Source of the DNA: Gentiana macrophylla
Taxonomy: Eukaryota > Streptophyta > Magnoliopsida > Gentianales > Gentianaceae
Assembly: GCA_026214975.1 (NCBI GenBank)
Contig: CM047806.1
Span: 54,515,947 to 54,579,946 of the forward strand
Direction of reading: 5' to 3'
Length of the DNA: 64,000 nucleotides
Shown piece after piece: positions 31,512-43,440 of this stretch. Below the pieces are notes generated by a model. The model made no database searches. It was not told the origin of the DNA and saw only the letters and a program-made list of their open reading frames with translations. A program made the translations under genes and the position numbers. Position 1 is the first letter of the stretch. Each line of letters starts with the position of its first letter.

Positions 31512-34500
31512 TCATCCATTCATTTTCAATCGGGTGAAATCAATGTAGGAATTCACTTCTTGCCACCACTTCCATGCTTCAGGTAGAATGAGATTAATTT
31601 GATTTACTCTGAAGCCTAGTTTCATGTATAGTTCCTTGAATTCATCAAGTGAGTCCCTTGCTTTTGTGATAGGCAAACTTCTTTCACCTCTACCACTTCT
31701 TCCACCTCTTGCACCTCTTCCACCTCTACCACGTCTATAACTGGCCCTCAAGGCTTTGACCCTTGCTTCCTAAAACTTTAAGCTCAGAAATGAGTTTAAA
31801 CCTTCATGAAATCCCTTGTCATGATAAGGTTTCCTCTTGTTGTGGTACTCATTCTTGTATTGTTTGAGGAGATCATCAGTAAGTGGAAGTCTGCCAGGTG
31901 CAGGCTCCCTGAATGCATTAGTATCAGCCTCCCATCTTTTCTTGTGGAAAATTCTGGCAGCCTCTTTTGCTACTGCTGTTTGGCCCTCTTCCCCCTTAGT
32001 GACATCATCAACAAAACAGACAAGAGAGCCATGAACACTCTCTGCGTGTGATAACCAAATTACTCGATCGTCCTTCTATAATTTCAGTTCTTGTATCAAG
32101 CTGCGCAGTAATCCTTGATTGCAAAGTTTGCTCCAATAGATTGATCCTCTCAAGAAGCTTAGGATCCAATCCGGCAGATTGAGATGTTCCAAAGACCTCT
32201 CAAGAGCTTAGGTGCCTCGGCAGAAGTTTATCAAGTTTCGTGGATGGCTTCAAATTGATCTTTTGAAACTTCTCCTTCATTGTATTTCCTTGCTTAATTC
32301 CTCTCACTTCCAGGGTAAGGTCTGCAAGAGCATACTGATTTGAGGTAATATTGGAGGCAACTGTTTCTGTAGTCCTCCCCTATTTTCCACCAAATTAATT
32401 AGATCTTCAAATCTCTGCTCTTGTCTGTCAAGTTGAGTTCTTAGATTTGCAACGTCATTTATTACTGTCCTCAACTCTTCCATGACATGTGCTGGTACCC
32501 CACCAGCCATTCCTCCATCAGCTCCATCAGCAGGCTCTTCTACATTGTATTGTGGCCTGTGTCTGCTGATAACCACTGCAAACTCATATCTAGTCCAGCA
32601 GGGTTTGGTCCTTGATATTCCTCCAGAATAGGATCAAGAGCCGGTTCTTCAAGAACTGGAACAAATTCCTGTTGAGGTTCATCATCAACATTTTCTTCTT
32701 CAGGCATTTGAAACTCCTCATCACTCTAGTCAGAATCCACCAGCTGCTCTTCTTCATCAATATCAGCAGCCTGTTGACCATCTTTCCCTACAGTGGTCTT
32801 GACTCCAGTAGGCTCCACTACAGCAGCCTGTACTCCAACAACAGCAGGGGTTTCCTCTAAACCCAAGGTTTGTTCCAACCTTTGTCCAGGTGCTGTTTGA
32901 TCCTTAGCAACCTGTACCTCCTGTTCCAACCTATGTCCAGGTGCTGTTTGATCCTCAGCAACCTGTACCTCCACTTCTTGTCTTGGTTCTTGTGCAATAT
33001 GTGCCACAATAACCTGATCAGGGAATATATCCATATTTTCTTGTTGAAATTCCCCAATATCACCAATCATTCTCAGATAATTTGCAGTTTTGGTTAAGGT
33101 GTCCTTAGTGTCAATCCAGTATTGATATTGAACAGAATCCTTAGAACTGACACTTGGCTCAATATGATCAGTGACCCTTTCATCATCCAAAACTTCATTC
33201 TGCTGATCTTCAGCAGACTTACCAGCATCAGTAGGTTCATCTTCTGCACCATCAGTAGATCCTTGACCAGTGGCTTTTATCAGTTGTTCCTCTAGCCACT
33301 CCACTGGTCTCCCTAGGGAACATGGGGGGATCATCATCAGAATCAGATGAATCACTGTCAGGTGTGTACTTTGGATCTCTGAACATAATTGCTCCACTTT
33401 TCTTTCCCTCATCCAACAGATCCATCAGCCTAGATTGCAGCATGGTTGTATCTATTAAATCCAATAGGCTGTCCACACCCAGCTGATCAAATGCCCATTC
33501 TTCAAATCCACTCATTGGATCGGCCAATGTTTCGCATTTCTTGTAGAATCCAAACTTCCATTGGAAATATTTTTGCACTTTTCTGAAGTTGGGATCTACT
33601 TTGCCCTTCTTAGATGCCTTCTCATATGGTATAGTTGGCTTTCAGGGGGCAGATTCAAGACCTTGCTGACCTCCAAAGGTCCCAATCAGCAAGTTGAGAG
33701 TTTCCTCAACAGATGTTTCCAGGTCAGTAGGTTGCTTGGATTGCATATTAGTCCCTACTACCTCCATCTGTACGACACTTGGTTCCCCCTGACTTATATG
33801 CTCATCAGCAGGGTTAGCAGCAGACTGCTCTTCCCTCTGAACTATTGCAGGACTTGTAGGGTCTTGTACCAAACTTTCAGCTACCACAGCAGGTGTTGAC
33901 TCAGTAGCTTGCTATGGCACTTCTACAAGTTGCTCAACAACAACTTGGGCAGCTTTAGTAGGCTCAGCAGCCTCTTCTGGTGAGGATTCAACAACTTCAG
34001 CAATAGACTCAGTTATAGTAGTCTGCTGTGATTCACCAGCAGGTTGCTCAACAACAACCTCTGCATCTTCATTAGGCTTGATAATAGTCAAGGGCTCTAC
34101 CTCAATAGCCTCTCCTTCTTCTTCTGCTTCTTCTTGTTGTTGTTGTTCTCTCTGACTTTCCAAAATTCTCAATTGTTTGCCCTTGCCATGCTTCTTCTTG
34201 TTGGCAATCTCCTTCATTCTTTTGGAAAGTGGTTCATCTTCAACTTTAGTAGACTTCCTCTTTCTACTAAATTTCTTTTGTTGCTCCTTCAAAATTTCAG
34301 CAACAGTCTTCTTCTTGGGAACAACAAACAGGTCGATTACCTCAAGTTCAATTTGGACCTCACAGACTCGATGAGTCTGTGCTATTTGCTTTCTTGTCTT
34401 TCTAGACTGTAATAACTCTGTTATCTTTCTTGTGTCAGCAGCCTTTCTCTTCTCAGTAGTCTTCTTTGGTGCAGTACGTTTAACAACTTTCTTAACCTCG

Positions 34501-35309
34501 CTCACCACCAAAGATCACCATCATCTCCACCATCATCATCACTCTCGTGACCTCAAGAACACCTTCTTCATCATCATCCGGACCAGGGATAGGATAGTTA
34601 ATTTCTTTCTTGTATCTGGATTGGTTTATCTTCTCAGGTGCAACGTCAGGAATTTCAAAATGATTCAGCAGGGCCTAAACCAATAATCCTAAGGGTAAGG
34701 CCTTGGATTTCCTTTTTCCTTCTTTCTCTTCCTTGGCAACCTTCTTCATGTAATGAATGAAATATCTAGCCCAATCAAACTTCATACTTCTGCAAATAAT
34801 CATCAGAAGTTCTATTTTGGGTCCTGATAGAGTATCCATGCTTCCAACGAGGCCTAAGATATTCTTAGCAATGATTTTGCTCAGCAGATTGTATTCATAA
34901 CCAATATGTTTCACATTGATGCCTGGAATTGATTTGATGGCTTCATTGGTTTTGATTTTGTCAACAAAATCAATCCTTGACAATCCTATTTCCTCAGGAT
35001 TTACAGAGCATCTATTACTTCTGCAAAACCAAACACTTCCCTCAGTAGGTTTGAGGAAACTTCAATCTCCTATGCATTTACAGTGGTGGTAAATGCTTCT
35101 ATTCCTTCTCTTACTACAATGTTTCTTCAGAAATTGACAACATTTGTATAAGAGATTTTTTTCAATCTTATATTCAGTACATTCTCCAAGCCTTCATATC
35201 TCCTTATTCTTCGACCAATGTTGATGGCTAGTTCAGTTTGATTAGCATCAACAACAAAACCTCTAACACTTTGGCTTGTTTCAATTTGAACATCATCCTT
35301 TTCCGCCAT
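31512..35309 (-). pseudogene. Additional ORF between pol and 3' LTR (env position)
   Basis: ATG at 35309 starts MAEKDDVQIETSQSV. Frames on the same strand as pol cover about 3.8 kb with several shifts. Order: an N-terminal region (35309 to about 34675) with RRIRRYEGLENVLNI and a helical part SKIIAKNILGLVG; a Lys-rich, nuclear-signal-like stretch (KKVVKRTAPKK, about 34490); Gln/Glu-rich repeats (QREQQQQEEAEEEGE, about 34150); long acidic Thr/Pro/Val-rich stretches (33900-32700) with a duplicated QVAKDQTAPG/QVAEDQTAPG unit; a helical segment near 32450; and an RGG-box end (RGRGGRGARGGRSGRGE, about 31720) with a 60-residue tail. No signal peptide, transmembrane segment or furin-like site is visible, so an envelope role is not supported. 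Function unknown. Confidence 0.65.
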
Positions 35310-36221
35310 TGTTAAAAGAAAAAGATGAAGAAGATAGCTTGTAAATCTGTGTTCACACTGTGTAAAAGTAGAGAGTATCAATATGAGATTTTGCAAGTAG
35401 CTTCTGTGTAGTAGTTTGTGTATATATAGATAGAGAGTGGTTGTAACTGTCAGAACGTGTACTGTTACATTAACCATGATTAAATCTGAGTGAATACGGT
35501 CTTGACACGTCGTCCATTACTTCTTCATAACATTTGTAACCGTTAGATCGTGTTAACTGCGGTTATAAAGGATAGAATAAATATCCCGCCAATCTGCTTT
35601 TTGACTTTAATAAGTTTGACTGTGTAACGTTTCATTCAGCAGACTTGACATCGCGAGGTTGGCTCAAGCGACTCCGACAAAACTATCTCAACAACTTCTT
35701 GTGTTGTAACTCTGCTGATCCTTGATTCTTCCTTATTTTGTTCAATTGATAATACAAGATGAAGTTTAATACCAATGACTGATCTGTCAAGTGAGCTCAC
35801 CCAACATGACAAAGACCAATCCTCTTGGCAACCTCATTTGCTCAATTGTCCAACCATAAGTACATGGAATTGTTGATTCCAATGACTAATCTGAGATTTA
35901 TCAAGTTATTTTAATCTCTAACTTCAATGAAAAATGAAATCGTAACAGTTACTTTCGTTGGTATATATACTACTACGTTGGGGTGAAAGCTAGTCGGGTT
36001 CAAAGAGTTCTTATTAGTTGTTAGTTACCTGCTCTTTCATCGAGATTAGCAAATTATGGTAGAAGATCTAATAGAATTTGAATCTGGTTCGAGGAGCCTA
36101 AGCCTAGCCTTTAGTCTGCAAGCCAGCTATGCGATCCCCAAAAGCGAATCGACAGCTAAGTGAGCTCACCCAACATAGCAAAGACTAATCCCCTTGGTGA
36201 ATTCCAGTACATTGCTGAATA
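35310..36221. other. Spacer between pol and the extra ORF
   Basis: About 0.9 kb without a recognised ORF. It could hold a splice acceptor or a promoter for the extra ORF, since a downstream ORF in copia elements needs its own expression route. None could be proved by eye. Confidence 0.4.
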
Positions 36222-38256
36222 TCAGTCAACCTTGATAATTCCAAGTTCAGTCCTTAGTTTGGCAAATCTTTCACTATCCAAAGGTTTAGTGAAGATATCA
36301 GCAAGTTGATCTTTAGTAGGGATATAAAGAACCACCACATCTTTCTTTTCAACATGATCTCTTATGAAATGATGTCTCACATCAATATGCTTGGTTCTTG
36401 AGTGCAAAACAGGATTTTCAGTAATTGCAATTGCACTTGTGTTGTCACACATAATTGGAATTTCTCTTTCTTCAATTCCATAATCCCTTAACTGTTGTCT
36501 TAACCACAGATTCAGGCACTGGCGATTTCAGCAGACAATGTATTCTGAGCAGTGGAAGTTGATATAGAGTTCTGTTTCTTGCTGAACCATGAAACCAGTC
36601 TATTTCCCATTAACTGACAAGTTCCTATGGTGCTTTTTCTATCAATCTTGCAACCAGCATAATCTGAATCTGAGTAGAATATAACTTTGAAACTTCCATC
36701 TTTAGAATACCATATCCCTACTCCCAAAGTCTCTTTAAGATACTTGAGAACTCTTTTGACTGCACCTAAATGACTTTCTTTAGGTTTTGATTGAAATCTT
36801 GCACAAACACCTACATCACACCTACAACAAAGGACATATCAGGTCTGCTGGTAGTAAGGTACAACAGACTGCCTATCATCCTTCTGTATAAGGTCTGATC
36901 AACATCTTTTCCTTCTTTATCTTCATCCAATCTGATGTTTGTACTCATTGGAGTTGATATCTTGGTCTTTGTTTTCCATACCAAACTTCTTCAAAGAACT
37001 CCTTGGTATACTTGGTTTGATGAATGAAGATTCCATCTTTCAACTGTTTGACTTGTAAGCCCAAAAAGTAGTTCAATTCACCCATCATACTCATTTGGAA
37101 CTTACTCTTCATCAGATTTGCAAACTTTTCACAAAGTAATTCATTTTCAGAACCAAAGATTATGTCATCAACATAAATCTGGACCCGGAAGGTCGTTGTC
37201 CTTTTCATTGATTCTGAAAAGAGTCTTATTAATGGTGCCTTTTGTAAAACCATTGTCCACCAAGAATTGAGATAGAGTCTCATACCATGCTCTTGGTGCT
37301 TGTTTCAAACCATGAAGTGCTTTGTTGAGTCTATACACTTTAACTTCTTGATCTTTAACTTCAAATCCAGGAGGTTGCTGAACATACACCTCCTCTTCCA
37401 GAATGCCATTCAAAAATGCACTTTTGACATCCATTTGATATACTTTGAAGTTATTATATGCAGCATGTGCCAAGAATAATCTGATAGCTTCCAATCTTGC
37501 AACAGGTGCATATGTTTCATCAAAATCTATTCCTTCTGCTTGAGAATAGCCTTTTGCAACTAGTCTGGCCTTGTTCCCTACAATGGTACCAGATTCATCA
37601 AGTTTGTTTCTGTATAACCATTTAGTACCAATGATATTTGCATGATTAGGCCTTTCAACTAGTGTCCAAACTTGATTTATTTCAAATTCATTTAACTCTT
37701 CTTGCATAGCAATTATCCAATCTGGATCTGAAATTGCTTTTTCAACAACTTTAGGTTCAAATAGAAAACAAGTAAACATTGCTTCTAATTGTCTTCTAGT
37801 CCTCACACCTTGCTGTATATTGCCAATGACTTGTTCAGCAGGGTGATCCCTTAACCATTGTGGATTCTCGGTTAGATTGATTTTCGGGAACCTCATCTTC
37901 GTAGGTCTCTTTGTTTCTTCAACAAGGGTTGTGAGATCCTTGAACCGCTTCGATTGTTGCATCATGAGTATTACCAGCAGGGGTGTTCAAGAGGCGGACT
38001 CGAAACCTTTAAGTCATTGAATCTCTCCAAAACTTCAACACAATCTGGATCAGTGACTTGTAGATTCAGCAGGTTCACAAGCTTCATCTTCCATACCAGT
38101 GAACTTAGGTTCATCAAACACAACATGGATTGTCTCCTCATGTTTCAGTGACCTTTTGTTCAGTACCCTGAATGCTTTACTGACTGAAGAATATCCCAAG
38201 AAAATTCCTTCATCTGATTTTGGTTGGAATGTCTTTAAATGTTCTTTATGATTCAA
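36222..38256 (-). pseudogene. Sirevirus-like reverse transcriptase and RNase H
   Basis: From the integrase-RT linker (38256) through [42 protein letters not shown] and [14 protein letters not shown]. The YVDD active site is at 37164-37175, in a different frame from the upstream part. Then FFLGLQVKQ. RNase H follows with SDYAGCKIDRKSTIGTCQ, CDNTSAIAI, HIDVRHHFIRDH and the end ADIFTKPLD to the stop at 36222. The long open stretch 37965-37168 suggests a young element. The shift at about 37185 lies in GTCCGGGTCC-like sequence and may be a base-calling error. Confidence 0.87.
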
Positions 38257-38455
38257 GATAAAACACTTGCTTCCAAATGGATGGAAATAGGATATGTTAG
38301 GTTTTCTTCCATTCTTGAGGATAAGGCGTCTTCAGATCTTCTTGTTCATTGAGGTTCTGCTTCTTTTTGTGTATAGCATCTTTGTATTAAGCTCGCTTCA
38401 AACCCCAATATCTTTCGGTAGCAATGCTTCACAAATCAAAGTTCTTCCGCTTCTT

Positions 38456-39712
38456 TTAGAGTTCTATTTCTTCTTTCAAAGAACCCCATTTTCTTTGAGG
38501 TGTACCACCACTGACAAGTTGATGTAGTACACCATTACATTCACAGTATTCTCTTATAACTTTATTGAGAAATTCAGTACCCTTGTCTGATCTGATTTTT
38601 ACTACTGTCAAAATTTTCTCATTTTGCAATCTCTTCAAAAGTTCAGGCATCTTTTGAAGTGTTTCACTTTTCTTGTTCATAAATATCACCCAAATGTACC
38701 TTGAATAATCATCCACAACCACTAAGGTGTATTTCTTTCTTGTAACACTTGTTGGTGTAACTGGTCCAAATAGATCCATATGCATCAGCTCCAAGACTCT
38801 ATTAGTTGATTGCTTAGTCTTTGATTTGAAGCTTGACTTTGTCTGTTTACCTTGCTGACATGCATCACATATAGTATCCTTTTTGAATGTGATATCAGGT
38901 AAACCAATCACCAATTTCTTCTTTACCAACTGATTGATGTCATCAAAATTTAGATGATTTATCTTCGTATGCCATAACCAATTAAGTTCTGACTTGGTAT
39001 GCACTATCAGGCAGGTTTCTGGAACTGCAGACCAATCCACAACATACATATTTTGTTGTCTTCTTCCAGCCAACACAACTTGATCACCTCTTTCACTGAT
39101 GACAGTACAAGTTCCTTTGTCAAAAGTGACCTTGTATCCCATGTCACAGAATTGTCCAGTGCTCAGTAAGTTGTAGTTCAGTCCTTCCACATATGCAACA
39201 TTCCTGATTGTTAATCCATTCCTCACAAGTGTGCCATAGCCTCTTGTGTAACCAGGTGTGTTTTTGTTTCCAAAGTTCACTCTTGGACCATCCTTTGCTA
39301 CATAGCTTGTCAAACAGTGCTTATCTTTGTCATATGTCTGGAACATCCACTGTCAAAGTACCAGACACCCTACAAAACAAAATCAATACATTTTAGGTAC
39401 CCAAACCTGTTTAGGTCCATAATGGTCAGTGGTAAGCATGACCCCTGGCATGTTTCCATAAGGTCTTCTTCTAAAAGTGTCATACTTTGGTTCATACATG
39501 TATTCTACACATCCATATAGTCTAACAATTGGTTGTGTAGGATTCACATATGTTTTCTGGCCTTTTGGTTTGTAATTCTGTTTGAAGTGATTTTTGTTGT
39601 TAGAAGCATTAGCATAACCTTTGGATTGCTGTCTGTTAGGAACAGCTCTGTAATATGGAGTCTCTTTGAGGTCCCCTTTGTGGTCTTGTATAAGTCCTCT
39701 CTTTGATTCCAT
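38456..39712 (-). pseudogene. Sirevirus-like protease and integrase
   Basis: Protease WYFDSGCSRHMT with DSGC at 39343-39354 is one frame away from the integrase. The integrase stretch (39346-38456) has 296 open codons: LWHTKINHL and CDACQQGKQ form the zinc module; MHMDLFGP, VVVDDYSRYIW and IRSDKGTEF are the core with two catalytic Asp. It stops near the expected third acidic residue, where GGTPQ should lead to NGV. The upstream part (39712-39390) encodes the basic end of gag/protease. Confidence 0.85.
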
Positions 39713-40044
39713 TGCTTAGGTTTTACCCTAGCAAAGATGGTTATACTTGGTGTTTCGGCGGTAGATCTTTGGAATATTCCAATCATCATCGTAGGGAAGC
39801 TTGATCTACCTTTCCCCACGAGATAAGTATCCCATGAATGATTAACATTTTTGGGTTTAGGATTCTTATCCTTGGAATATTTCTGACTTTTACCCTTCTG
39901 TGGTCCAATAGACTTGGTAGCAGTGTCCGCTATCGTGAGGTCTAGAAGGTCCAGTGAGTCCTACCTTTGGATTTACCCTTTTTTAGGAAATCGATGTCCT
40001 TTTAGACTTTCGATTTTGCCTCTTTGAAGCATTCTCGGTAGGTT

Positions 40045-41692
40045 TCACCGCCTCAAAGAAACCCTTTTGGGAGTTGAATCTTGTGCGAGGCACAAACTTA
40101 GGACCACCTCGGTACTAGGTTCGGTGACTTTACTGGATCCACTCTTATTGGATTGTTGAGTTCCAAATCCAAGCCCTTTCCTATCACCATAAGGCTTTCC
40201 AGATTTGAATGCAGTGGATGAATAAGATGGTTCAGCAGACTCAGTGGCTACAGAATGTACAGCAGGCTGATGCTGATTCTGTCTAACCTCTTTTTCTTTA
40301 CCTTTGAGAATTCTCAATGCAGCTTTCAATCTTTCAACTTCTGATTGAAGAGCTTCTTTTTCTGCCTTCACAATCTCATAACCAGATTGTATTATCCTCA
40401 GTTGATTAAGGATGGCCTCCAAAGTTTCGTCATTGTTAGAATTTTTTGGATTTGAACCACAAGTAGATTCACAATCACTTCCAGCAGGAGTATTGATAGA
40501 TACAGAATTGTATACCTCCTCTGTCTCATCCATATATGCCATCAAGGCATAAACATCCATATCAGCACAAGAGCTGTGTCATCAGATTCATTTCTTTTTT
40601 CTGACTCTACTTCATAACCTGAATCATCTTCAGCAACCATAGCCTTCTTGCCATGTATTCTTTGTTGACTTTTGGTCTTCAGTAGGTCTGGACAATCAGG
40701 TCTGAAATGTCCTGGCTTTTTGCAGTTGAAGCAAAGATAATCATGTTCCTTACTTTGTTTTAACTCAGGACAGTCAGGTTTGAAGTGTCCTAGTTTCTTG
40801 CATTGAAAACACAAGTAATCATTGTCTTTTCCGAATCATCCTTCTTCTTTTCTTTGAATTTCTTAGTGAAATTCCTTGAGAACCCTTTCCGCATTTCATC
40901 ATCCCGATTTTCTTGCTCAAGAAGGCAATCTGCTCTTGCATCTCATCCAGTGAGATCATCTTGAGCTCCCTGAAGTTCCTTCTTGATGTTTGGCGGCCAA
41001 GTCACGCTTGTTTTTGGTTCTTCCTTTCGATAGTAGGAACCAATCTCTTTGTTGAATTCATAAGCTTTAAGATCCGAGAATAATTTGAAGGTATCCTCTT
41101 CATGTAACTTCCTCATTTCTTCTATGGCAGTGACTTTCATCTCCCAAACTTCTTTGTCAGGTAATGCTTCCAAGATTTTTGAGTTGATTTCTTCTTTTGA
41201 GTAACTTACACTCAGTAGGGTAAGTTCATCCAGGATTGCATTGAATCTTGATTCCATTTGCTCAATGGTTTCATTTGGTAGCATTTTGAACTTTTGAAAT
41301 CTCTTTTTGGCCACACTGATTTTATTCTTTTTAATTGCATCAGTGCCTTCACAGATTAACTGTATCTTGTCCCAAAGTTCCTTTGCTGTTTTGAAATCTT
41401 TCACCTTCATATACATATTGCTATCCAGAGTTCTGTATATGATGTCAATAGCAATATTATTAAGATTTGCTCTCTTTCTATCTTCAACATTCCATTCTCT
41501 TTTTGGCTTTGGAATGTACTGTGTCTCTTCACCCACTGTTATTGCCTTTGTAATCTCGAGTGGTCCATCTGTGAGTACATCCATCATTTCATCATGTGTT
41601 GCAGCTAGATAAGCCTGCATTCGACGTTTATACTCATAAAATCTATCTAAAGAACACATCAGCATAGTTCTAGCATACTGGTTGTTATCCAT
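40045..41692 (-). pseudogene. Sirevirus-like gag with two CCHC knuckles and coiled coil
   Basis: MDNNQYARTMLMCSL at 41692 begins a UBN2-type gag (YEYKRRMQAYL, ELWDKIQLICEGTD, KKRFQKFKMLPNETIEQM) that stays open for 249 codons. After a shift near 40950 come two zinc knuckles, CFQCKKLGHFKPDC and CFNCKKPGHFRPDC (about 40814-40690). A further frame (40560-40045) carries a coiled coil (VKAEKEALQSEVERLKAAL) and a basic Ser-rich end. It binds RNA and forms the particle. Length and coiled coil fit Sirevirus. Confidence 0.85.
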
Positions 41693-41779
41693 GATGCAAA
41701 GCTTTGAAAATCAGTAACTTGAAAAAGTTTCAAAGAATTTTCACAAGCACAACAAGTTGGATTTCTTGAGCGAAGCCTT

Positions 41780-41792
41780 TGCTCCGATACCA
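41780..41792 (-). other. Primer binding site of the Sirevirus-like element
   Basis: On the minus strand TGGTATCGGAGCA follows the LTR end CCAACA after two to three bases. It is the initiator tRNA-Met type with one change. Confidence 0.8.
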
Positions 41793-41794
41793 AT

Positions 41795-43440
41795 TGTTGG
41801 TCCCTTGAAAGGCTTTGGTTAAGTTTAGAGGGGGTGAATAAACTTAACACTTAAAACTTTTAGAGTTAACAAACTCAAGAACTTCTGACCTCTTGATACT
41901 TGATAGTCTCACGACTATTGATCTTCTTGAATTTGTGCAAATGGAATTATATAAAAAATTAAGCCTTATTAATTGTTGTTAAATATGATACTAAGTATTA
42001 GATACTCAGTAGTGTTAGTGTGTGATATCAGTTTGCTAGATTCAGTAAGGTGATGTGCTTGATAAACTAAATGCAGAATATAAGTGTAGAAAGTAAGTAG
42101 GCAGATTTTATAGTGGTTCCAGGTGGTGTAATCTGTCGACCCACTCTTCTCTGTGATGTTGGAGGTATTTCACTAGAGATCTTTGATATTTGTAACAAAG
42201 ATTCATATGTTCCTTGTCCTTCACCAATAACTATGGCTTCACTAATGAAAACTAGGAACATGTAGGATTGCTTTGCTCCAAAGTCTTCCTTGGTCCTTGA
42301 AGGGTAGGATTGCCTCTTCACCCTCCACCACAAACAACGATCTTTCACACCCAACAGATGCTTCTTGTCTTGATAGATTCTTGTAAAAGAAAGATTGAAT
42401 CAAATAAATGATTCGATTGCAGAGCTTGATCGGTATGATATGATCAACAGCTTGAGTCTTCAAGTGTGTAAACTTGATGTAGCTTGAATGCTGATTACAC
42501 TTGAAGATTTTCTCTGGATCGAGAGCTTTAAGCTCGATAAGTTCAAACAGGTGTTTTTCTTGATAAGAAAATGCACTTAATTATCTCTTGTTTTTCCTTA
42601 ATTTTCATCATCTTTTTCTGAGTTAGAAGTCTTCTATTTATAGGTAGGAATAATTGTGACTTATATTTGAAATTCAAATATAGGCGTTCCAGATTTTGTC
42701 CTATTTGACTTGCTTTCATCACTTTGTTCATAAATCTTCATACGCGGTCAGATCGCTTTTTTTGTGAATGCTGATATCCACCTTTGACTTGTATCCATTG
42801 GATAAAGTCCTGATTCATCTCAACGTCCTTTTAATCTCAACCATTGATTTGTTTGATAAAATCAGAGGTTGTCAGCTGTCCTTATCCGTGTTTTCTTCCA
42901 ATGTAATCTTGAATAAACCGAGGTATATGTATCAGCAGGTTTATGAGTCTCTTTGAGACACATATCGATTAGTGAACTATATTTTGCTAATCGTCTTTTA
43001 TCTAACTCTTATTTATGAAGTTAGATTACACCTTTTGCTTATAACTAAGTTCCAATTACCATCCAACTTAAGGAACTTAGACCTTGTATTATTAAGGTAT
43101 ATGTAATCGATTTAGGTCATCATAGACTTCCTAAATTCTCGATTCCATATCCTTGACTTTAATTACTAAGTTTGATCCCTTAGCCTTCATTAAGCGAGTT
43201 TGGCCCCTCACTTTTCGGTCTTGGCGGAGTTCACGATCGCCCACTCGACCTAACTACCCCATTGACCTAGACTAGTCTGGCCGATATAAGTCGGTGACCT
43301 TTACAAAGTGCTTGTTTGATCAAACCTATACAAAGATCAAACTCTAATAAGCCTATACATTTGATCTAGACATATTTTTGCCTTTGCTCTATTACAGTTA
43401 GTCTGGAACTCATCACTAAAACTTAAAAATAAGTCCAACA
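41795..43440 (-). repeat. 5' LTR of the Sirevirus-like element
   Basis: 1646 bp, TGTTGGTCCC to AAGTCCAACA on the plus strand. Same ends and layout as 29581-31269. The high similarity suggests recent insertion if the CTG/CAG differences are set aside. Confidence 0.9.

Larger units (their letters stand above)
29581..43440 (-). mobile_element. Sirevirus-like Ty1-copia element, 13.9 kb
   Basis: LTRs 29581-31269 and 41795-43440 (TGTTGG to CCAACA). Primer site TTGGTATCGGAGC lies next to the 5' LTR, and a purine tract AAGAAGAGGGAAA next to the 3' LTR. Internal order on the minus strand is gag, protease, integrase, RT, RNase H, then a further long ORF (35309-31512). It sits in the chromovirus integrase. 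The flanks (TTGGG left, GTGAA right) show no 5-bp duplication. A downstream ORF and a coiled-coil gag are known traits of Sireviruses. Confidence 0.88.

Noticed and set aside
32612..34686. Several plus-strand ORFs opposite the extra ORF
   Set aside because: They are rich in Phe, Leu, Ser and Cys, as expected from the complement of Glu/Gln/Lys-rich coding sequence, and match nothing.
31512..35309. Envelope protein call for the extra ORF
   Set aside because: Only the position supports it. No signal peptide, transmembrane helix or cleavage site is visible.
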